Source: Pantoea vagans
Lineage (GTDB): Bacteria > Pseudomonadota > Gammaproteobacteria > Enterobacterales > Enterobacteriaceae
Direction of reading: 5' to 3'
NCBI RefSeq assembly: GCF_001506165.1
Contig: NZ_CP011427.1
Location: 558,001-622,000, forward strand
DNA length: 64,000 bases
Numbering within the stretch: position 1 is the first letter of the stretch; each line of letters begins with the position of its first letter. Shown piece by piece: positions 45,660 through 55,619 of this stretch. The notes under the pieces were generated by a model that worked only from the letters and a program-made list of their open reading frames with translations, made no database searches and had not been told where the DNA came from. A program made the position numbers and the translations under genes.

Positions 45660-46882
45660 TGAAGCAACTTCCCGGTAAACTGCGGCTGGTGACGGCGGCG
45701 GAAGTCGACTCTTCTGACGATTTGTTGGGAGAGCTGAAATCAGAAACCCATTACACCGGCGCGGTGCGACTGATCACGATTAGCGCCGCCTTGATTCTGG
45801 TGTCACTGGTGTGGGCGTGGTTTGGCGTGCTGGATGAAGTCTCAACCGGCACCGGCAAAGTGATCCCCAGCTCGCGTGACCAGGTGCTGCAATCGCTGGA
45901 AGGCGGCATCCTGACCGAACTGTATGTGCACGAAGGGGACCGGGTGAAAGCCGGACAGGTGGTGGCCCGGCTTGATGCTACGCGTTCTGAATCTAACGTG
46001 GGTGAAAGTGCGGCGCGCTATCGTGCGGCACTGGCGGCCGCTGCGCGTCTGAATGCAGAGGTTAACGATCAGAAACTCGTCTTCCCCGCAGAGCTGAACA
46101 AGTTCCCGGATCTGATCGCCTCAGAAACTCGGCTGTATAAAACCCGCCGCGCACAGCTCACCGATGCCACGGCGCAGTTTAATCAGTCGCTGGCCTTGGC
46201 CAATAAAGAACTGGCCATCACCCAGCGACTGGCGAAAACCGGTGCAGCCAGTAGCGTCGAGGTGCTGCGCTTGCAACGTGATAAGTCGGATCTGGAGCTG
46301 AAGCTGACCGATATGCGCTCGCAGTACTATGTGCAGGCGCGTGAGGAGTTGGCGAAAGCCAGTGCCGAAGCCGACAGCCTGGCGCAGACCATCAAAGGAC
46401 GTGAAGACACGGTAACTCGCTCGACTATCCGTTCGCCGATGGACGGTATCGTGAAAAACATCAAAGTCTCCACCGTGGGTGGGGTGATCCCGCCAAACGG
46501 TGAGTTGATGAATATCGTGCCGTTGAATGACCGCCTGCTAATCGAAGCGCGTCTGTCACCGCGTGATATCGCCTTTATCCATCCTGGCCAGCGTGCGGTG
46601 GTGAAGATCTCCGCGTATGACTATGCCATCTACGGCGGCTTGAACGGCGTGGTGGAGAGCATTTCGCCGGATACCATTCAGGATGAAGTGAAACCGGAAA
46701 TCTACTACTACCGTGTATATATCCGCACTGATAACGACTACGTGCAGAACAAAGCCGGTAAACGGTTCGCGATCAGTCCGGGGATGGTTTCTACGGTGGA
46801 TATCAAAACCGGTGAGAAGACCATTATGGATTACCTGATCAAACCGTTTAACAAAGCCAAAGAGGCGATGCGCGAGCGGTAA
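45656..46882 (+). CDS. LapC/HlyD-like membrane fusion protein of the T1SS
   Basis: Periplasmic adaptor (408 aa) joining the ABC exporter to the TolC-like channel. A short cytoplasmic N-terminus is followed by one membrane helix (about residues 36-56). Then come a lipoyl half-motif (EGGILTELYVHEGDRVKAGQ near 82), a long coiled-coil hairpin (about 115-250), the second lipoyl half (IRSPMDGIVKNIKVS near 258) and a beta-barrel region ending MDYLIKPF. ATG overlaps the ABC gene. A strong terminator follows, closing the secretion operon. Confidence 0.92.
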   Translation: MMKQLPGKLRLVTAAEVDSSDDLLGELKSETHYTGAVRLITISAALILVSLVWAWFGVLDEVSTGTGKVIPSSRDQVLQSLEGGILTELYVHEGDRVKAGQVVARLDATRSESNVGESAARYRAALAAAARLNAEVNDQKLVFPAELNKFPDLIASETRLYKTRRAQLTDATAQFNQSLALANKELAITQRLAKTGAASSVEVLRLQRDKSDLELKLTDMRSQYYVQAREELAKASAEADSLAQTIKGREDTVTRSTIRSPMDGIVKNIKVSTVGGVIPPNGELMNIVPLNDRLLIEARLSPRDIAFIHPGQRAVVKISAYDYAIYGGLNGVVESISPDTIQDEVKPEIYYYRVYIRTDNDYVQNKAGKRFAISPGMVSTVDIKTGEKTIMDYLIKPFNKAKEAMRER

Positions 46883-46904
46883 TTGCTGTTCGTTAACCGT
46901 CATT

Positions 46905-46940
46905 GAGCCGCTGTTTGTGATGCAAACAGCGGCTTTTTTT
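46905..46940 (+). terminator. Strong intrinsic terminator of the secretion operon
   Basis: AGCCGCTGTTTG pairs with CAAACAGCGGCT (12-bp stem) around a small loop, followed by seven T residues. Confidence 0.93.
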
Positions 46941-47613
46941 ATGCTTAAAGTTTATGAGATATAAGTTGTTTTTATGTTTAAGTCAGAAAGTAAGGACGAT
47001 GCACAACTACAGATAAGGCGCGTTATTGACTGTTTTATGGGTGTCATGGGTGACGTAATGAGATGAGCTTATTATTCGAACTTTTTGGGTGAATTTTAAA
47101 CATCTCTACACGTATTCTAAGGTCGTGGCAGGCAGGATTTCATTTATTGGAAGCTTTTTGAAATCTTTTGAAAATTTTAGAGCGTTTAAGAGAGAAGTGC
47201 TGTGGGTTTGGCTTATTTTCACGATTTAATTTATTCAAATTAGCAAGTAACGTCATTTTTAACTGATGTTAGATTGAAAATTAACCATTCGCATACTAAG
47301 GATTCAATAAGAATGTGCTTAAAATTCTTGTGCCGACTATTACTGTATGTTACATAGAGTGTCGAATTTCTATCCCTTGCTCACTTCAGATTTTTCCGTG
47401 AGCGCCGTAGTGCCAAATAATAAAAAGAGCAGACTTCAATACCCCTTTAGCGGACGCTTTTGCTCACGCTTTGACTTGTCACGCAGCGTGATAAAACCGT
47501 CTTGTTACAGATTGCGATAGAAAAGAAACGTTAATACAACCCGTCGTGATGCTTTTAGTGATTTGAAAGTGTGGCGATAGCATTTGCTACAACACCCATG
47601 CAAAGGAACTGAC
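46941..47613. other. AT-rich gap before capsule region 1
   Basis: About 670 bp between the secretion operon and kpsF, AT-rich and without a credible gene. It must contain the region 1 promoter. No JUMPStart element is present; an ops-like GGCGATAGCAT at 47573-47583 has two mismatches to the consensus. Confidence 0.5.
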
Positions 47614-48597
47614 ATGACCCAGGTGGTAATTCAGGAGCAACAACGCGGCGTTATTGAGCCGGAGTTAATTGAATCCGTACGTCAAACGCTAGCGGAACAA
47701 GGTGCCGCGCTGCAAAATCTTGCGCAGCAGTTGGATAGCCAGCAATACCAGAATGCTCTGCACCTGATCATGAACTGCAAAGGTCATGTGATCCTGTCCG
47801 GGATGGGCAAATCGGGCCATGTTGGACGCAAAATGTCTGCCACCCTGGCTTCAACGGGCACACCCAGCTTCTTTATTCATCCTGCTGAAGCCTTCCATGG
47901 CGACCTCGGCATGATCACGCCTTATGATCTGCTCATCCTGATCTCTGCCAGTGGCGAAACCGACGAAATTCTCAAGCTGGTGCCTTCGCTCAAGAATTTT
48001 GGCAACCGCATTGTGGCGATTACCAATAAAGGTGACTCCACGCTGGCTAAAAATGCGGATGCGGTGCTGGAACTCAACATGACGAGTGAAAGCTGCCCGA
48101 ACAATCTCGCACCTACCACATCCACGACCTTAACGATGGCGATTGGTGATGCGCTGGCGATTGCCATGATTCACCAACGTAAATTCATGCCTGATGACTT
48201 CGCTCGCTATCACCCCGGGGGTTCGCTGGGACGCCGTCTTTTGACGCGCGTAGTGGATGTGATGCAACGCGATGTACCAACAGTGAAAACGGATGCGCCA
48301 TTCAAAATTGTCATTCAGCGCATCACTAGTGGCTGCCAAGGCATGGTGGTGGTGGAAGATGCAGCGGGAAATCTGGCAGGCATTATCACGGATGGTGATT
48401 TACGCCGTTTTATGGAGAAAGAGGATGCGTTGGGCGCAGCCACTGCCGAACAAATGATGACGCGCGAACCTCTGACTTTGCCGGAAGAAACCATGATTTT
48501 TGAAGCCGAAGAAAAGATGCAAAAGCATCGTGTTTCTTCGCTTTTAGTGACTGATAAAACAAATAAAATTACCGGGCTAGTGCGAATTTTCGACTAA
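47614..48597 (+). CDS. kpsF: Arabinose-5-phosphate isomerase KpsF
   Basis: Converts ribulose-5-phosphate to arabinose-5-phosphate for Kdo synthesis; a capsule-dedicated paralogue of KdsD. 327 aa from the ATG after AAGGA, the E. coli KpsF length; the ten extra upstream codons are not used. The SIS domain carries SGMGKSGHVGRK near residue 61 and HPAEAFHGDLGM near 87. Two CBS domains follow from about residue 205. First gene of region 1 (kpsFEDUCS). Confidence 0.96.
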   Translation: MTQVVIQEQQRGVIEPELIESVRQTLAEQGAALQNLAQQLDSQQYQNALHLIMNCKGHVILSGMGKSGHVGRKMSATLASTGTPSFFIHPAEAFHGDLGMITPYDLLILISASGETDEILKLVPSLKNFGNRIVAITNKGDSTLAKNADAVLELNMTSESCPNNLAPTTSTTLTMAIGDALAIAMIHQRKFMPDDFARYHPGGSLGRRLLTRVVDVMQRDVPTVKTDAPFKIVIQRITSGCQGMVVVEDAAGNLAGIITDGDLRRFMEKEDALGAATAEQMMTREPLTLPEETMIFEAEEKMQKHRVSSLLVTDKTNKITGLVRIFD

Positions 48598-48688
48598 CCG
48601 AATATCACTGGGTGTGTCGCGCGGCGAGCCGCAAGTCGTACCTCAATATGTGCCTGAGCACCCAAATAAAAAATTTGATGATAGTTCC

Positions 48689-49837
48689 ATGTTGATGAAA
48701 GTGAAGTCCGCCGCATCCACGATGCGTACGCGTTTTTCTGCTGTTTCGCTGGCGGAAATCCAGAAACACCTGGCGAAAATTATCATTTTGCTGCCGATGG
48801 CGCTGTTGCTGATCTACCTCGTGATCTTCAGCCAGCCGCGCTATATGAGCGAATCCAAAGTCGCGATCAAACGTTCAGATGACCTGAACAGTAGTAGCCT
48901 CAATGTCGGTTTGCTGTTGGGGGCATCGAACACCAGCTCAGCAGAAGATGCGCTCTATCTGAAAGAGTACATCAACTCGCCAGATATGCTGGCGGCGCTG
49001 GATAAACAACTGAATTTTCATGAGGCTTTTAGCCATAGTGGGCTGGATTTTCTTAATCATCTTGGTAAAGACGAGACGGTCGAACGCTTCCTGCAATATT
49101 ACCTCAGCCGCATTAGCGTCTCTTACGATGACAAAACCGGTTTGCTCGATATTCAAACTCAGGGTTTCACGCCCGAATTTGCACTGAAATTTAACCAGGC
49201 AGTGCTGAAAGAGTCCGAGCGTTTTATCAATGAAATGTCACACCGTATCGCGCGCGATCAGCTCACCTTTGCTGAAGAAGAAATGCAGAAAGCGCGTACT
49301 CGCCTGAACGCCAGTAAGGCTGACATGCTTGCCTATCAGAACAGCAACAACATGCTGGACCCAGAAGCGCAGGCATTGGCCGCCACGACCCTGATTAACA
49401 CCCTGGTGGGGCAAAAAATCCAGATGGAAGCAGACCTGCGTAACTTGCTGACCTATCTGCGTGATGACGCTCCGCAGGTGGTGAGCGCCCAAAACGCGAT
49501 CAAGTCATTACAGGCTCAGATTGACGATGAAAAGGGCAAGGTCACCGCACCGCAAGGCCACAAGTTGAACCGTATGGCGGTGGATTTCGAAGAGATTAAA
49601 TCGAAAGTCGAGTTTGATACCGAGCTGTATAAACTGGCACTGACTTCGATTGAAAAAACCCGCGTGGAAGCGGCGCGCAAATTAAAAGTGTTGTCTGTGA
49701 TCAGTTCACCGCAACAGCCGCAGGAATCCACTTTCCCAAATACACCTTATTTGATCGCCTGTTGGTTGCTGGTTTGCTGCTTATTATTCGGCACCCTGAA
49801 ACTGCTGCTGGCTGTTATTGAAGATCACCGGGATTAA
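48689..49837 (+). CDS. kpsE: Capsule export inner-membrane protein KpsE
   Basis: Polysaccharide co-polymerase-like protein (PCP type 3), linking the KpsMT ABC transporter to periplasmic KpsD. From the chosen ATG it is 382 aa, the E. coli length, and aligns from MLMKVKSA. The frame also extends to a GTG at 48614. Neither start has a clear Shine-Dalgarno. Two membrane helices (about residues 28-48 and 350-370) flank a periplasmic coiled-coil region. The stretch RYMSESKVAIKRSDDLNS is near identical to E. coli. Confidence 0.95.
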   Translation: MLMKVKSAASTMRTRFSAVSLAEIQKHLAKIIILLPMALLLIYLVIFSQPRYMSESKVAIKRSDDLNSSSLNVGLLLGASNTSSAEDALYLKEYINSPDMLAALDKQLNFHEAFSHSGLDFLNHLGKDETVERFLQYYLSRISVSYDDKTGLLDIQTQGFTPEFALKFNQAVLKESERFINEMSHRIARDQLTFAEEEMQKARTRLNASKADMLAYQNSNNMLDPEAQALAATTLINTLVGQKIQMEADLRNLLTYLRDDAPQVVSAQNAIKSLQAQIDDEKGKVTAPQGHKLNRMAVDFEEIKSKVEFDTELYKLALTSIEKTRVEAARKLKVLSVISSPQQPQESTFPNTPYLIACWLLVCCLLFGTLKLLLAVIEDHRD

Positions 49838-49848
49838 TTGAGTTTGTC

Positions 49849-51525
49849 ATGAAATTATTAAAGTCACTTTTACTGATTGCTGCGTGGCAGGCCACCTCTG
49901 CCAGCGCTGCGCTGGATATTAATGCCGATCCCAATCTGACGGGGGCGGCTCCATTGCCAACATTCCTGACAGGCCAACAAAACCAGACGCAAAACAACAG
50001 CGGTTTTGATAACACGCCACCACCGGCGGCACCCGTTGCGATGAGCCGCATGTTCGGCGCGCAACTGTTTAACGGCACCAGTGCTGACAGCGGTGCCACC
50101 GTCGGCTTCAACCCTGGCTACGTGCTCAATCCGGGCGACAGCATTCAGGTGCGTCTGTGGGGGGCGTTTACCTTTGATGGCGCGTTACAGGTTGATCCGA
50201 AAGGTAATATCTTCCTGCCCAATGTCGGCCCGGTGCAGGTAGCGGGCGTCAGCAATAGTCAGCTAAATGCGCTGATTACCAGCAAAGTTAAACAGGTGTA
50301 TCAGGCCAACGTCAGCGTGTATGCCTCTCTGCTGCAAGCGCAGCCAGTGAAGGTCTACGTGACAGGCTTTGTGCGCAGCCCAGGCTTATATGGCGGTGTG
50401 ACCTCGGACTCTCTGCTCAACTACCTGATCAAAGCGGGTGGCGTTGATCCGGATCGCGGCAGCTACGTGGATATCGTGGTGAAGCGTGGCAACCGCGTCC
50501 GCTCCAGCATCAACCTGTATGACTTCTTGCTCAACGGCAAGCTGGGGCTTTCGCAGTTTGCTGATGGCGACACCATCGTCGTCGGGCCGCGCCAGCACAC
50601 CTTTAGCGTGCAGGGTGACGTGTTCAACAGTTATGACTTCGAGTTCCGTGACAGCAGCATTCCGGTGACTGAAGCCTTGAGTTGGGCACGTGCCAAGCCG
50701 GGTGCCACCAACATCACCATTATTCGTCAGCAAGGCTTGCAGAAACGCAGCGAGTATTACCCGCTTAGCTCTGCGCCGGGCCGTATGTTGCAGGATGGCG
50801 ATACGCTGATTGTCAGCACCGATCGCTATGCGGGCACCATCCAGGTACGCGTAGAAGGGGCACACTCCGGCGAACACGCAATGGTACTGCCATACGGTTC
50901 AAGTATGCGTGCAGTGCTGGCGAAGATTCGCACCAACAGCATGTCGGAAATGAGTGCGATCCAACTTTATCGCCCATCTGTGGCACAGCGTCAGAAAGAG
51001 ATGCTGGATCTGTCACTGCAGAAACTGGAAGAGGCTTCGCTCTCGGCCCAGTCCTCTACCAAAGAAGAAGCCAGCCTGCGTATGCAGGAAGCGCAGCTGA
51101 TCAGCCGTTTTGTGGCGAAGGCACGCACCGTGGTGCCGAAGGGTGAAGTGATCCTCAACGAGCAGAATCTGGATTCTATCCTGCTGGAAGACGGCGACGT
51201 CATTAACATCCCGCAGAAAACCTCGCTGGTTATGGTGCATGGCGAAGTGCTGTTCCCGAATGCAGTCAGCTGGGAAAAGGGCATGAGCCCGAAAGATTAC
51301 ATCGAGAAGTGCGGCGGTCTGACGCAGAAATCGGGTAACTCAAAAATTGTCGTGATTCGTCAGAACGGTGCTGCCGAGAACGGTGAGGATGTCGATACCC
51401 TCAACCCAGGTGACGAGCTGATGGTACTGCCGAAGTACGAATCGAAGAACATCGAAGTGACGCGCGGTATTTCCACCATCCTCTACCAGTTGGCGGTGGG
51501 TGCGAAAGTGATTCTGTCGATCTAA
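49849..51525 (+). CDS. kpsD: Polysaccharide export protein KpsD
   Basis: Periplasmic/outer-membrane exporter (outer-membrane polysaccharide export family) that carries the capsule across the envelope with KpsE. 558 aa, the E. coli KpsD length, with a signal peptide (KLLKSLLLIAAWQATSASA, cut before ALD). The Poly_export domain covers about residues 85-175 (NPGDSIQVRLWG), followed by SLBB-type domains (VYVTGFVRSPGLYGG near 167; MVHGEVLFPNAVSW near 463). Eleven bp after kpsE. Confidence 0.96.
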   Translation: MKLLKSLLLIAAWQATSASAALDINADPNLTGAAPLPTFLTGQQNQTQNNSGFDNTPPPAAPVAMSRMFGAQLFNGTSADSGATVGFNPGYVLNPGDSIQVRLWGAFTFDGALQVDPKGNIFLPNVGPVQVAGVSNSQLNALITSKVKQVYQANVSVYASLLQAQPVKVYVTGFVRSPGLYGGVTSDSLLNYLIKAGGVDPDRGSYVDIVVKRGNRVRSSINLYDFLLNGKLGLSQFADGDTIVVGPRQHTFSVQGDVFNSYDFEFRDSSIPVTEALSWARAKPGATNITIIRQQGLQKRSEYYPLSSAPGRMLQDGDTLIVSTDRYAGTIQVRVEGAHSGEHAMVLPYGSSMRAVLAKIRTNSMSEMSAIQLYRPSVAQRQKEMLDLSLQKLEEASLSAQSSTKEEASLRMQEAQLISRFVAKARTVVPKGEVILNEQNLDSILLEDGDVINIPQKTSLVMVHGEVLFPNAVSWEKGMSPKDYIEKCGGLTQKSGNSKIVVIRQNGAAENGEDVDTLNPGDELMVLPKYESKNIEVTRGISTILYQLAVGAKVILSI

Positions 51526-51534
51526 GGAATGGAT

Positions 51535-52275
51535 ATGAACAAAGCAGTGATTGTTATCCCCGCCCGTTTTGGCTCCTCGCGTCTGCCAGGTAAGCCGTTA
51601 CTGGATATCGTTGGTAAGCCGATGATCCAGCACGTCTATGAACGTGCTCTGCAAGTGGCGGATGTGGCGGAAGTGTGGGTTGCGACCGACGACGAGCGCG
51701 TAATGCAGGCAGTCGAAAGCTTCGGCGGGAAAGCAATTATGACGCGCAGCGATCATGAATCGGGCACTGACCGTTTAGTTGAAGTGATGCAGAAGGTTGA
51801 AGCGGATATCTACATCAATCTGCAGGGTGATGAACCGATGATTCGCCCGCAGGATGTGGCCCACCTGGTGCAGGGAATGCGTGATGATGCAGAGCTGCCT
51901 GTGGCAACGTTGTGCCATGCGATTACGGCGGAAGAAGCGCTGGAAGCCAGTACGGTAAAAGTCGTGGTGAACACGCGCCGTGATGCACTTTACTTCAGCC
52001 GCTCACCGATTCCTTATCCGCGTAATGCCGATAAGGCGCGCTACCTGAAACACGTCGGTATTTACGCCTATCGCCGTGATGTATTGCAGAACTACAGCCA
52101 ACTGCCGGAGGCCATGCCGGAACAGGCTGAATCACTGGAACAGTTGCGTTTGATGAACGCGGGTATTGCGATTCGTGCATTTGAAGTGGCCGCTACCGGA
52201 CCGGGTGTGGATACACCAGCTTGTCTGGAAAAAGTGCGCAAGCTCATGGCACAGGAGCTAACAGAAAACACATGA
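51535..52275 (+). CDS. kpsU: Capsule-specific CMP-Kdo synthetase KpsU
   Basis: Activates Kdo with CTP for use by the capsule Kdo transferases; paralogue of KdsB. 246 aa, starting [20 protein letters not shown] with AAGGA 8 bp upstream. An ATG two codons earlier is too close to that site. Nucleotide-binding motifs include [16 protein letters not shown] and NLQGDEPMI. The stop overlaps the kpsC start by 4 bp (ATGA). Confidence 0.96.
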   Translation: MNKAVIVIPARFGSSRLPGKPLLDIVGKPMIQHVYERALQVADVAEVWVATDDERVMQAVESFGGKAIMTRSDHESGTDRLVEVMQKVEADIYINLQGDEPMIRPQDVAHLVQGMRDDAELPVATLCHAITAEEALEASTVKVVVNTRRDALYFSRSPIPYPRNADKARYLKHVGIYAYRRDVLQNYSQLPEAMPEQAESLEQLRLMNAGIAIRAFEVAATGPGVDTPACLEKVRKLMAQELTENT

Positions 52276-54299
52276 TCGGTATCTTCTCTTCGGGTATCTG
52301 GCGCATTCCGCATCTGGAAAACTTTCTGGCACAACCGTGCCAGAGGCTTTCTGCACTGCGTCCGATTCCGCAAGAGATAGATGCTGTTGCGGTGTGGGGT
52401 CATCGACCAAGTGCGGCCAAACCGGTTGCGCTGGCACAGGCTGCAGGTAAACCTGTTATTCGCCTTGAAGATGGGTTTATCCGTTCGCTAGATCTTGGTG
52501 TTAATGGTGCGCCACCGCTCTCTATCGTGATAGACGACATTGGCATTTACTACGATGCCAATCAGCCAAGTGCGCTGGAGCAGCTGATTCAGGATAAAGC
52601 GGGTAATGCCGCTTTAACTGAGCAGGCGCGCGAGGCGATGCAAACCATAGTCACTGAAGACCTGTCGAAATATAACCAGGCTCCGTCGTTTGTGGCGGGC
52701 GAAGCACTGAACCCCGAACTGGTGCTGGTGGTTGACCAGACCTTTAACGATATGTCGGTGACATACGGCAATGCGGGGGCCGATGACTTTGCTGCGATGT
52801 TAGACGCCGCCATTAAAGAAAACCCTCAAGCGATTATCTGGGTCAAAGTTCACCCTGATGTCTTACAAGGCAAGAAAGCCGGTTACTTCGCATCATTGCA
52901 ATCTACGCATCGTGTGCATCTGATGGCCGATAATGTCAGCCCTCAGTCACTGTTACGCCACGTTTCACGCGTCTATGTGATGACGTCGCAATACGGTTTT
53001 GAGGCGCTTATCGCGGGTAAACCCGTAATCTGCTTCGGTCAGCCTTGGTATGCCGGTTGGGGGTTGACTGACGATCGCCATCCGCAATCTACGCAGCTCG
53101 CTGAGCGTCGTGGCTCTGCGTCATTAGTTGATTTATTTGCCGCGGCATACCTGCGTTATTGCCGCTATATCGACCCTCAATCTGGCGCGGCTACCGATCT
53201 GTTCACCGTGTTGCAATGGATGCAGTTGCAGCGTCGGCACCAGCAGCAGCGAAGCGGTTACTTGTGGGCACCGGGATTGACGTTGTGGAAATCCACCATC
53301 CTCAAACCCTTCTTACGCACCACGGCAAACAGAGTGCGCTTTTCTCGCCGCTGTTCTGAAGCAACTGCATGTGTGGTATGGGGTGTGAAGGGTGAGCAAC
53401 GCTGGCGTGATGAAGCGAATCAACGTCTGCTACCTGTATGGCGGATGGAAGATGGCTTCTTGCGGTCCTCTGGTTTGGGATCTGACCTATTACCGCCGCT
53501 GTCGCTGGTGCTGGATAAGCGCGGTATCTATTACGATGCAACGCGCCCAAGCGATCTCGAAGTGTTATTGAATCATAGCCAACTGACGTTGGCGCAGCAG
53601 TTGCGGGCTGAAAAACTTCAGAAGCGTCTGGTTGAGAGCAAACTCAGTAAATATAACCTTGGCGCAGATTTCAAACTACCGCATGCAGCACAGGATAAGA
53701 CAGTGATTTTGGTGCCGGGCCAGGTTGAAGATGACGCTTCGATCCTTACTGGCACCGTCTCCATCAATACCAACCTGGGATTACTGCGTACCGTGCGTGA
53801 GCGTAACCCGGAAGCATTTCTGATTTATAAGCCACATCCTGATGTGCTGGTGGGTAATCGTAAAGGCGATATACCAGCAGAGCAGGTGCAGCAATTAGCT
53901 GATTATCAGGCGCTGGATGCGGACATTATCCAGTGCATTCAGGTGGCCGATGAGCTGCACACGCTGACCTCACTTTCAGGTTTTGAAGCCTTACTGCACG
54001 GTAAGAAAGTCTTTTGTTACGGCCTGCCTTTTTATGCGGGCTGGGGAGTGACCACCGATGAACATTGCTGCAATCGCCGTGGGCGTTCACTCTCGTTATT
54101 AGACCTGATTTATCAGGCTTTGATTGTCTATCCAAGTTACATCCATCCCCTGCGCCTGGAACCGATAGCGGCTGAAGAAGCGGCTGAATATCTGATCCAG
54201 ACTCCGCGGCGACAGATGTTTATTACAAAAAAGAAAGCGGGGCGGATTATCCGTCATTACCGCAAGTTAGTGATGTTTATTAAGGTCAAATTCGGCTGA
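52272..54299 (+). CDS. kpsC: Capsule beta-Kdo transferase KpsC
   Basis: Builds, with KpsS, the poly-beta-Kdo linker on the lipid anchor of group 2 capsules. 675 aa, exactly the E. coli length, starting at [10 protein letters not shown] inside the kpsU stop. Two related glycosyltransferase modules can be seen: [16 protein letters not shown] near residue 63 recurs as [19 protein letters not shown] near 395, and [11 protein letters not shown] recurs as [11 protein letters not shown]. This fits the known two-module design with two linkage specificities. Coupled to kpsU by a 4-bp overlap. Confidence 0.97.
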   Translation: MIGIFSSGIWRIPHLENFLAQPCQRLSALRPIPQEIDAVAVWGHRPSAAKPVALAQAAGKPVIRLEDGFIRSLDLGVNGAPPLSIVIDDIGIYYDANQPSALEQLIQDKAGNAALTEQAREAMQTIVTEDLSKYNQAPSFVAGEALNPELVLVVDQTFNDMSVTYGNAGADDFAAMLDAAIKENPQAIIWVKVHPDVLQGKKAGYFASLQSTHRVHLMADNVSPQSLLRHVSRVYVMTSQYGFEALIAGKPVICFGQPWYAGWGLTDDRHPQSTQLAERRGSASLVDLFAAAYLRYCRYIDPQSGAATDLFTVLQWMQLQRRHQQQRSGYLWAPGLTLWKSTILKPFLRTTANRVRFSRRCSEATACVVWGVKGEQRWRDEANQRLLPVWRMEDGFLRSSGLGSDLLPPLSLVLDKRGIYYDATRPSDLEVLLNHSQLTLAQQLRAEKLQKRLVESKLSKYNLGADFKLPHAAQDKTVILVPGQVEDDASILTGTVSINTNLGLLRTVRERNPEAFLIYKPHPDVLVGNRKGDIPAEQVQQLADYQALDADIIQCIQVADELHTLTSLSGFEALLHGKKVFCYGLPFYAGWGVTTDEHCCNRRGRSLSLLDLIYQALIVYPSYIHPLRLEPIAAEEAAEYLIQTPRRQMFITKKKAGRIIRHYRKLVMFIKVKFG

Positions 54300-54344
54300 C
54301 CACAGCCGGTTACGGACAATAATGAATAACCATGAAGGTTGAAT

Positions 54345-55619
54345 ATGCACAGTAATGCATTGACCGTTTTGCTGTCTGGGAAAAAATACCTGCTGTTACA
54401 GGGGCCGATGGGACCGTTCTTCAATGATGTAGCCGTTTGGCTGGAATCATTGGGACGTGAAGCCGTGAATGTCGTATTCAACGGTGGCGATCGGTTTTAC
54501 TGTCGCCAGCGTGAATACCTGACGTATCAGGAAACGCCGAAACAGTTTCCTCGTTGGCTGCGTGACACCCATGCAAATTATGACTTCGATACCATTCTGT
54601 GTTTCGGGGATTGTCGTCCTTTGCATCAGGCGGCGAGTCGCTGGGCAAAGGCGAAAGGCATACGCTTCCTGGCATTCGAAGAGGGCTACCTGCGTCCGCA
54701 CTTCATTACGGTGGAGGAGGGCGGGGTCAACGCACACTCTTCACTGCCACGCGATCCGGAGTTTTATCGTCAGTTGCCTGAAATTCCCGTTCGCGATGTT
54801 GAACACCTCAAGCCCTCTGCGGCGAAGCGCATCGGCCATGCGACTTGGTACTATCTCGTAGGGTGGCGTCACCGACATGAGTTCTACAAGTACCGTCATC
54901 ACAAGTCTTTCTCACCGTGGTACGAGGCACAGTGCTGGATTCGCGCTTACTGGCGCAAACAGTTGTATGGCGTAATGCAACGCAAGGTGTTGCCACGTTT
55001 ACAATCTGAACTTGATCAGCGCTATTACCTGGCGATCTTGCAGGTGTACAACGACAGCCAAATTCGTAACCATAGCCGCTATGAAGATGTACGTGATTAT
55101 ATTAATGACGTGATGTTTTCGTTTGCGCGTAAAGCGCCAAAAGATAGCCATCTGGTGATCAAGCATCATCCGATGGATCGCGGCCACCGGTTATATGGGC
55201 CGCTGATTAAGCGCTTAGGGAAAGAGTTTGGTGTGAGCGACCGTGTGATCTATGTGCATGATCTCCCCATGCCAGAATTGCTGATGCACGCCAAAGCGGT
55301 GGTCACAATTAACAGTACGGCGGGGATTTCAGCGCTGATTCACAACAAGCCCCTGAAGGTGATGGGCAATGCCCTGTACGACATCAAAGGATTGACGTAT
55401 CAAGGGCATTTGCACCAGTTCTGGCAGGCTGGGTTTAAGCCAGATATGAAGTTGTTTAAGCAGTTTAGGGGGTATTTGTTGGAAAATACTCAGGTGAATG
55501 CGGTTTATTACATCATTGGAAAAGTGAACAGAGAAAAAGTTGGTGTAAATTTCAACTTTAATGTTACTAATAATGCCAATGCTAGATGTTCTAAGGGTGA
55601 TGAGGTTTTACCGTTCTAG
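54345..55619 (+). CDS. kpsS: Capsule beta-Kdo transferase KpsS
   Basis: Adds the first Kdo to the lysophosphatidylglycerol acceptor of group 2 capsules. 424 aa from the ATG after AAGG. Closely E. coli-like up to about residue 385 (SGKKYLLLQGPMGPFF, CFGDCRPLHQ, AFEEGYLRPHFITVEEGGVN, INSTAGISALIHNKP). The last 35-40 residues, from about IIGKVNREK on, are Asn/Lys-rich and AT-rich. They look unlike the rest, as if the 3' end had been replaced at the junction with the capsule-specific region. Its stop shares the palindrome CTAG with the convergent hydrolase gene. Confidence 0.95.
   Translation: MHSNALTVLLSGKKYLLLQGPMGPFFNDVAVWLESLGREAVNVVFNGGDRFYCRQREYLTYQETPKQFPRWLRDTHANYDFDTILCFGDCRPLHQAASRWAKAKGIRFLAFEEGYLRPHFITVEEGGVNAHSSLPRDPEFYRQLPEIPVRDVEHLKPSAAKRIGHATWYYLVGWRHRHEFYKYRHHKSFSPWYEAQCWIRAYWRKQLYGVMQRKVLPRLQSELDQRYYLAILQVYNDSQIRNHSRYEDVRDYINDVMFSFARKAPKDSHLVIKHHPMDRGHRLYGPLIKRLGKEFGVSDRVIYVHDLPMPELLMHAKAVVTINSTAGISALIHNKPLKVMGNALYDIKGLTYQGHLHQFWQAGFKPDMKLFKQFRGYLLENTQVNAVYYIIGKVNREKVGVNFNFNVTNNANARCSKGDEVLPF

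Noticed and set aside
46974..47066. 30-codon ORF after the secretion operon
   Set aside because: No ribosome-binding site, AT-rich gap, and no recognisable product.
47573..47583. ops-like GGCGATAGCAT before kpsF
   Set aside because: Two mismatches to the ops consensus and no surrounding JUMPStart sequence; probably chance.
48614..48688. Longer KpsE starting at GTG
   Set aside because: No ribosome site, and E. coli KpsE of 382 aa begins at the internal ATG. Not fully excluded.
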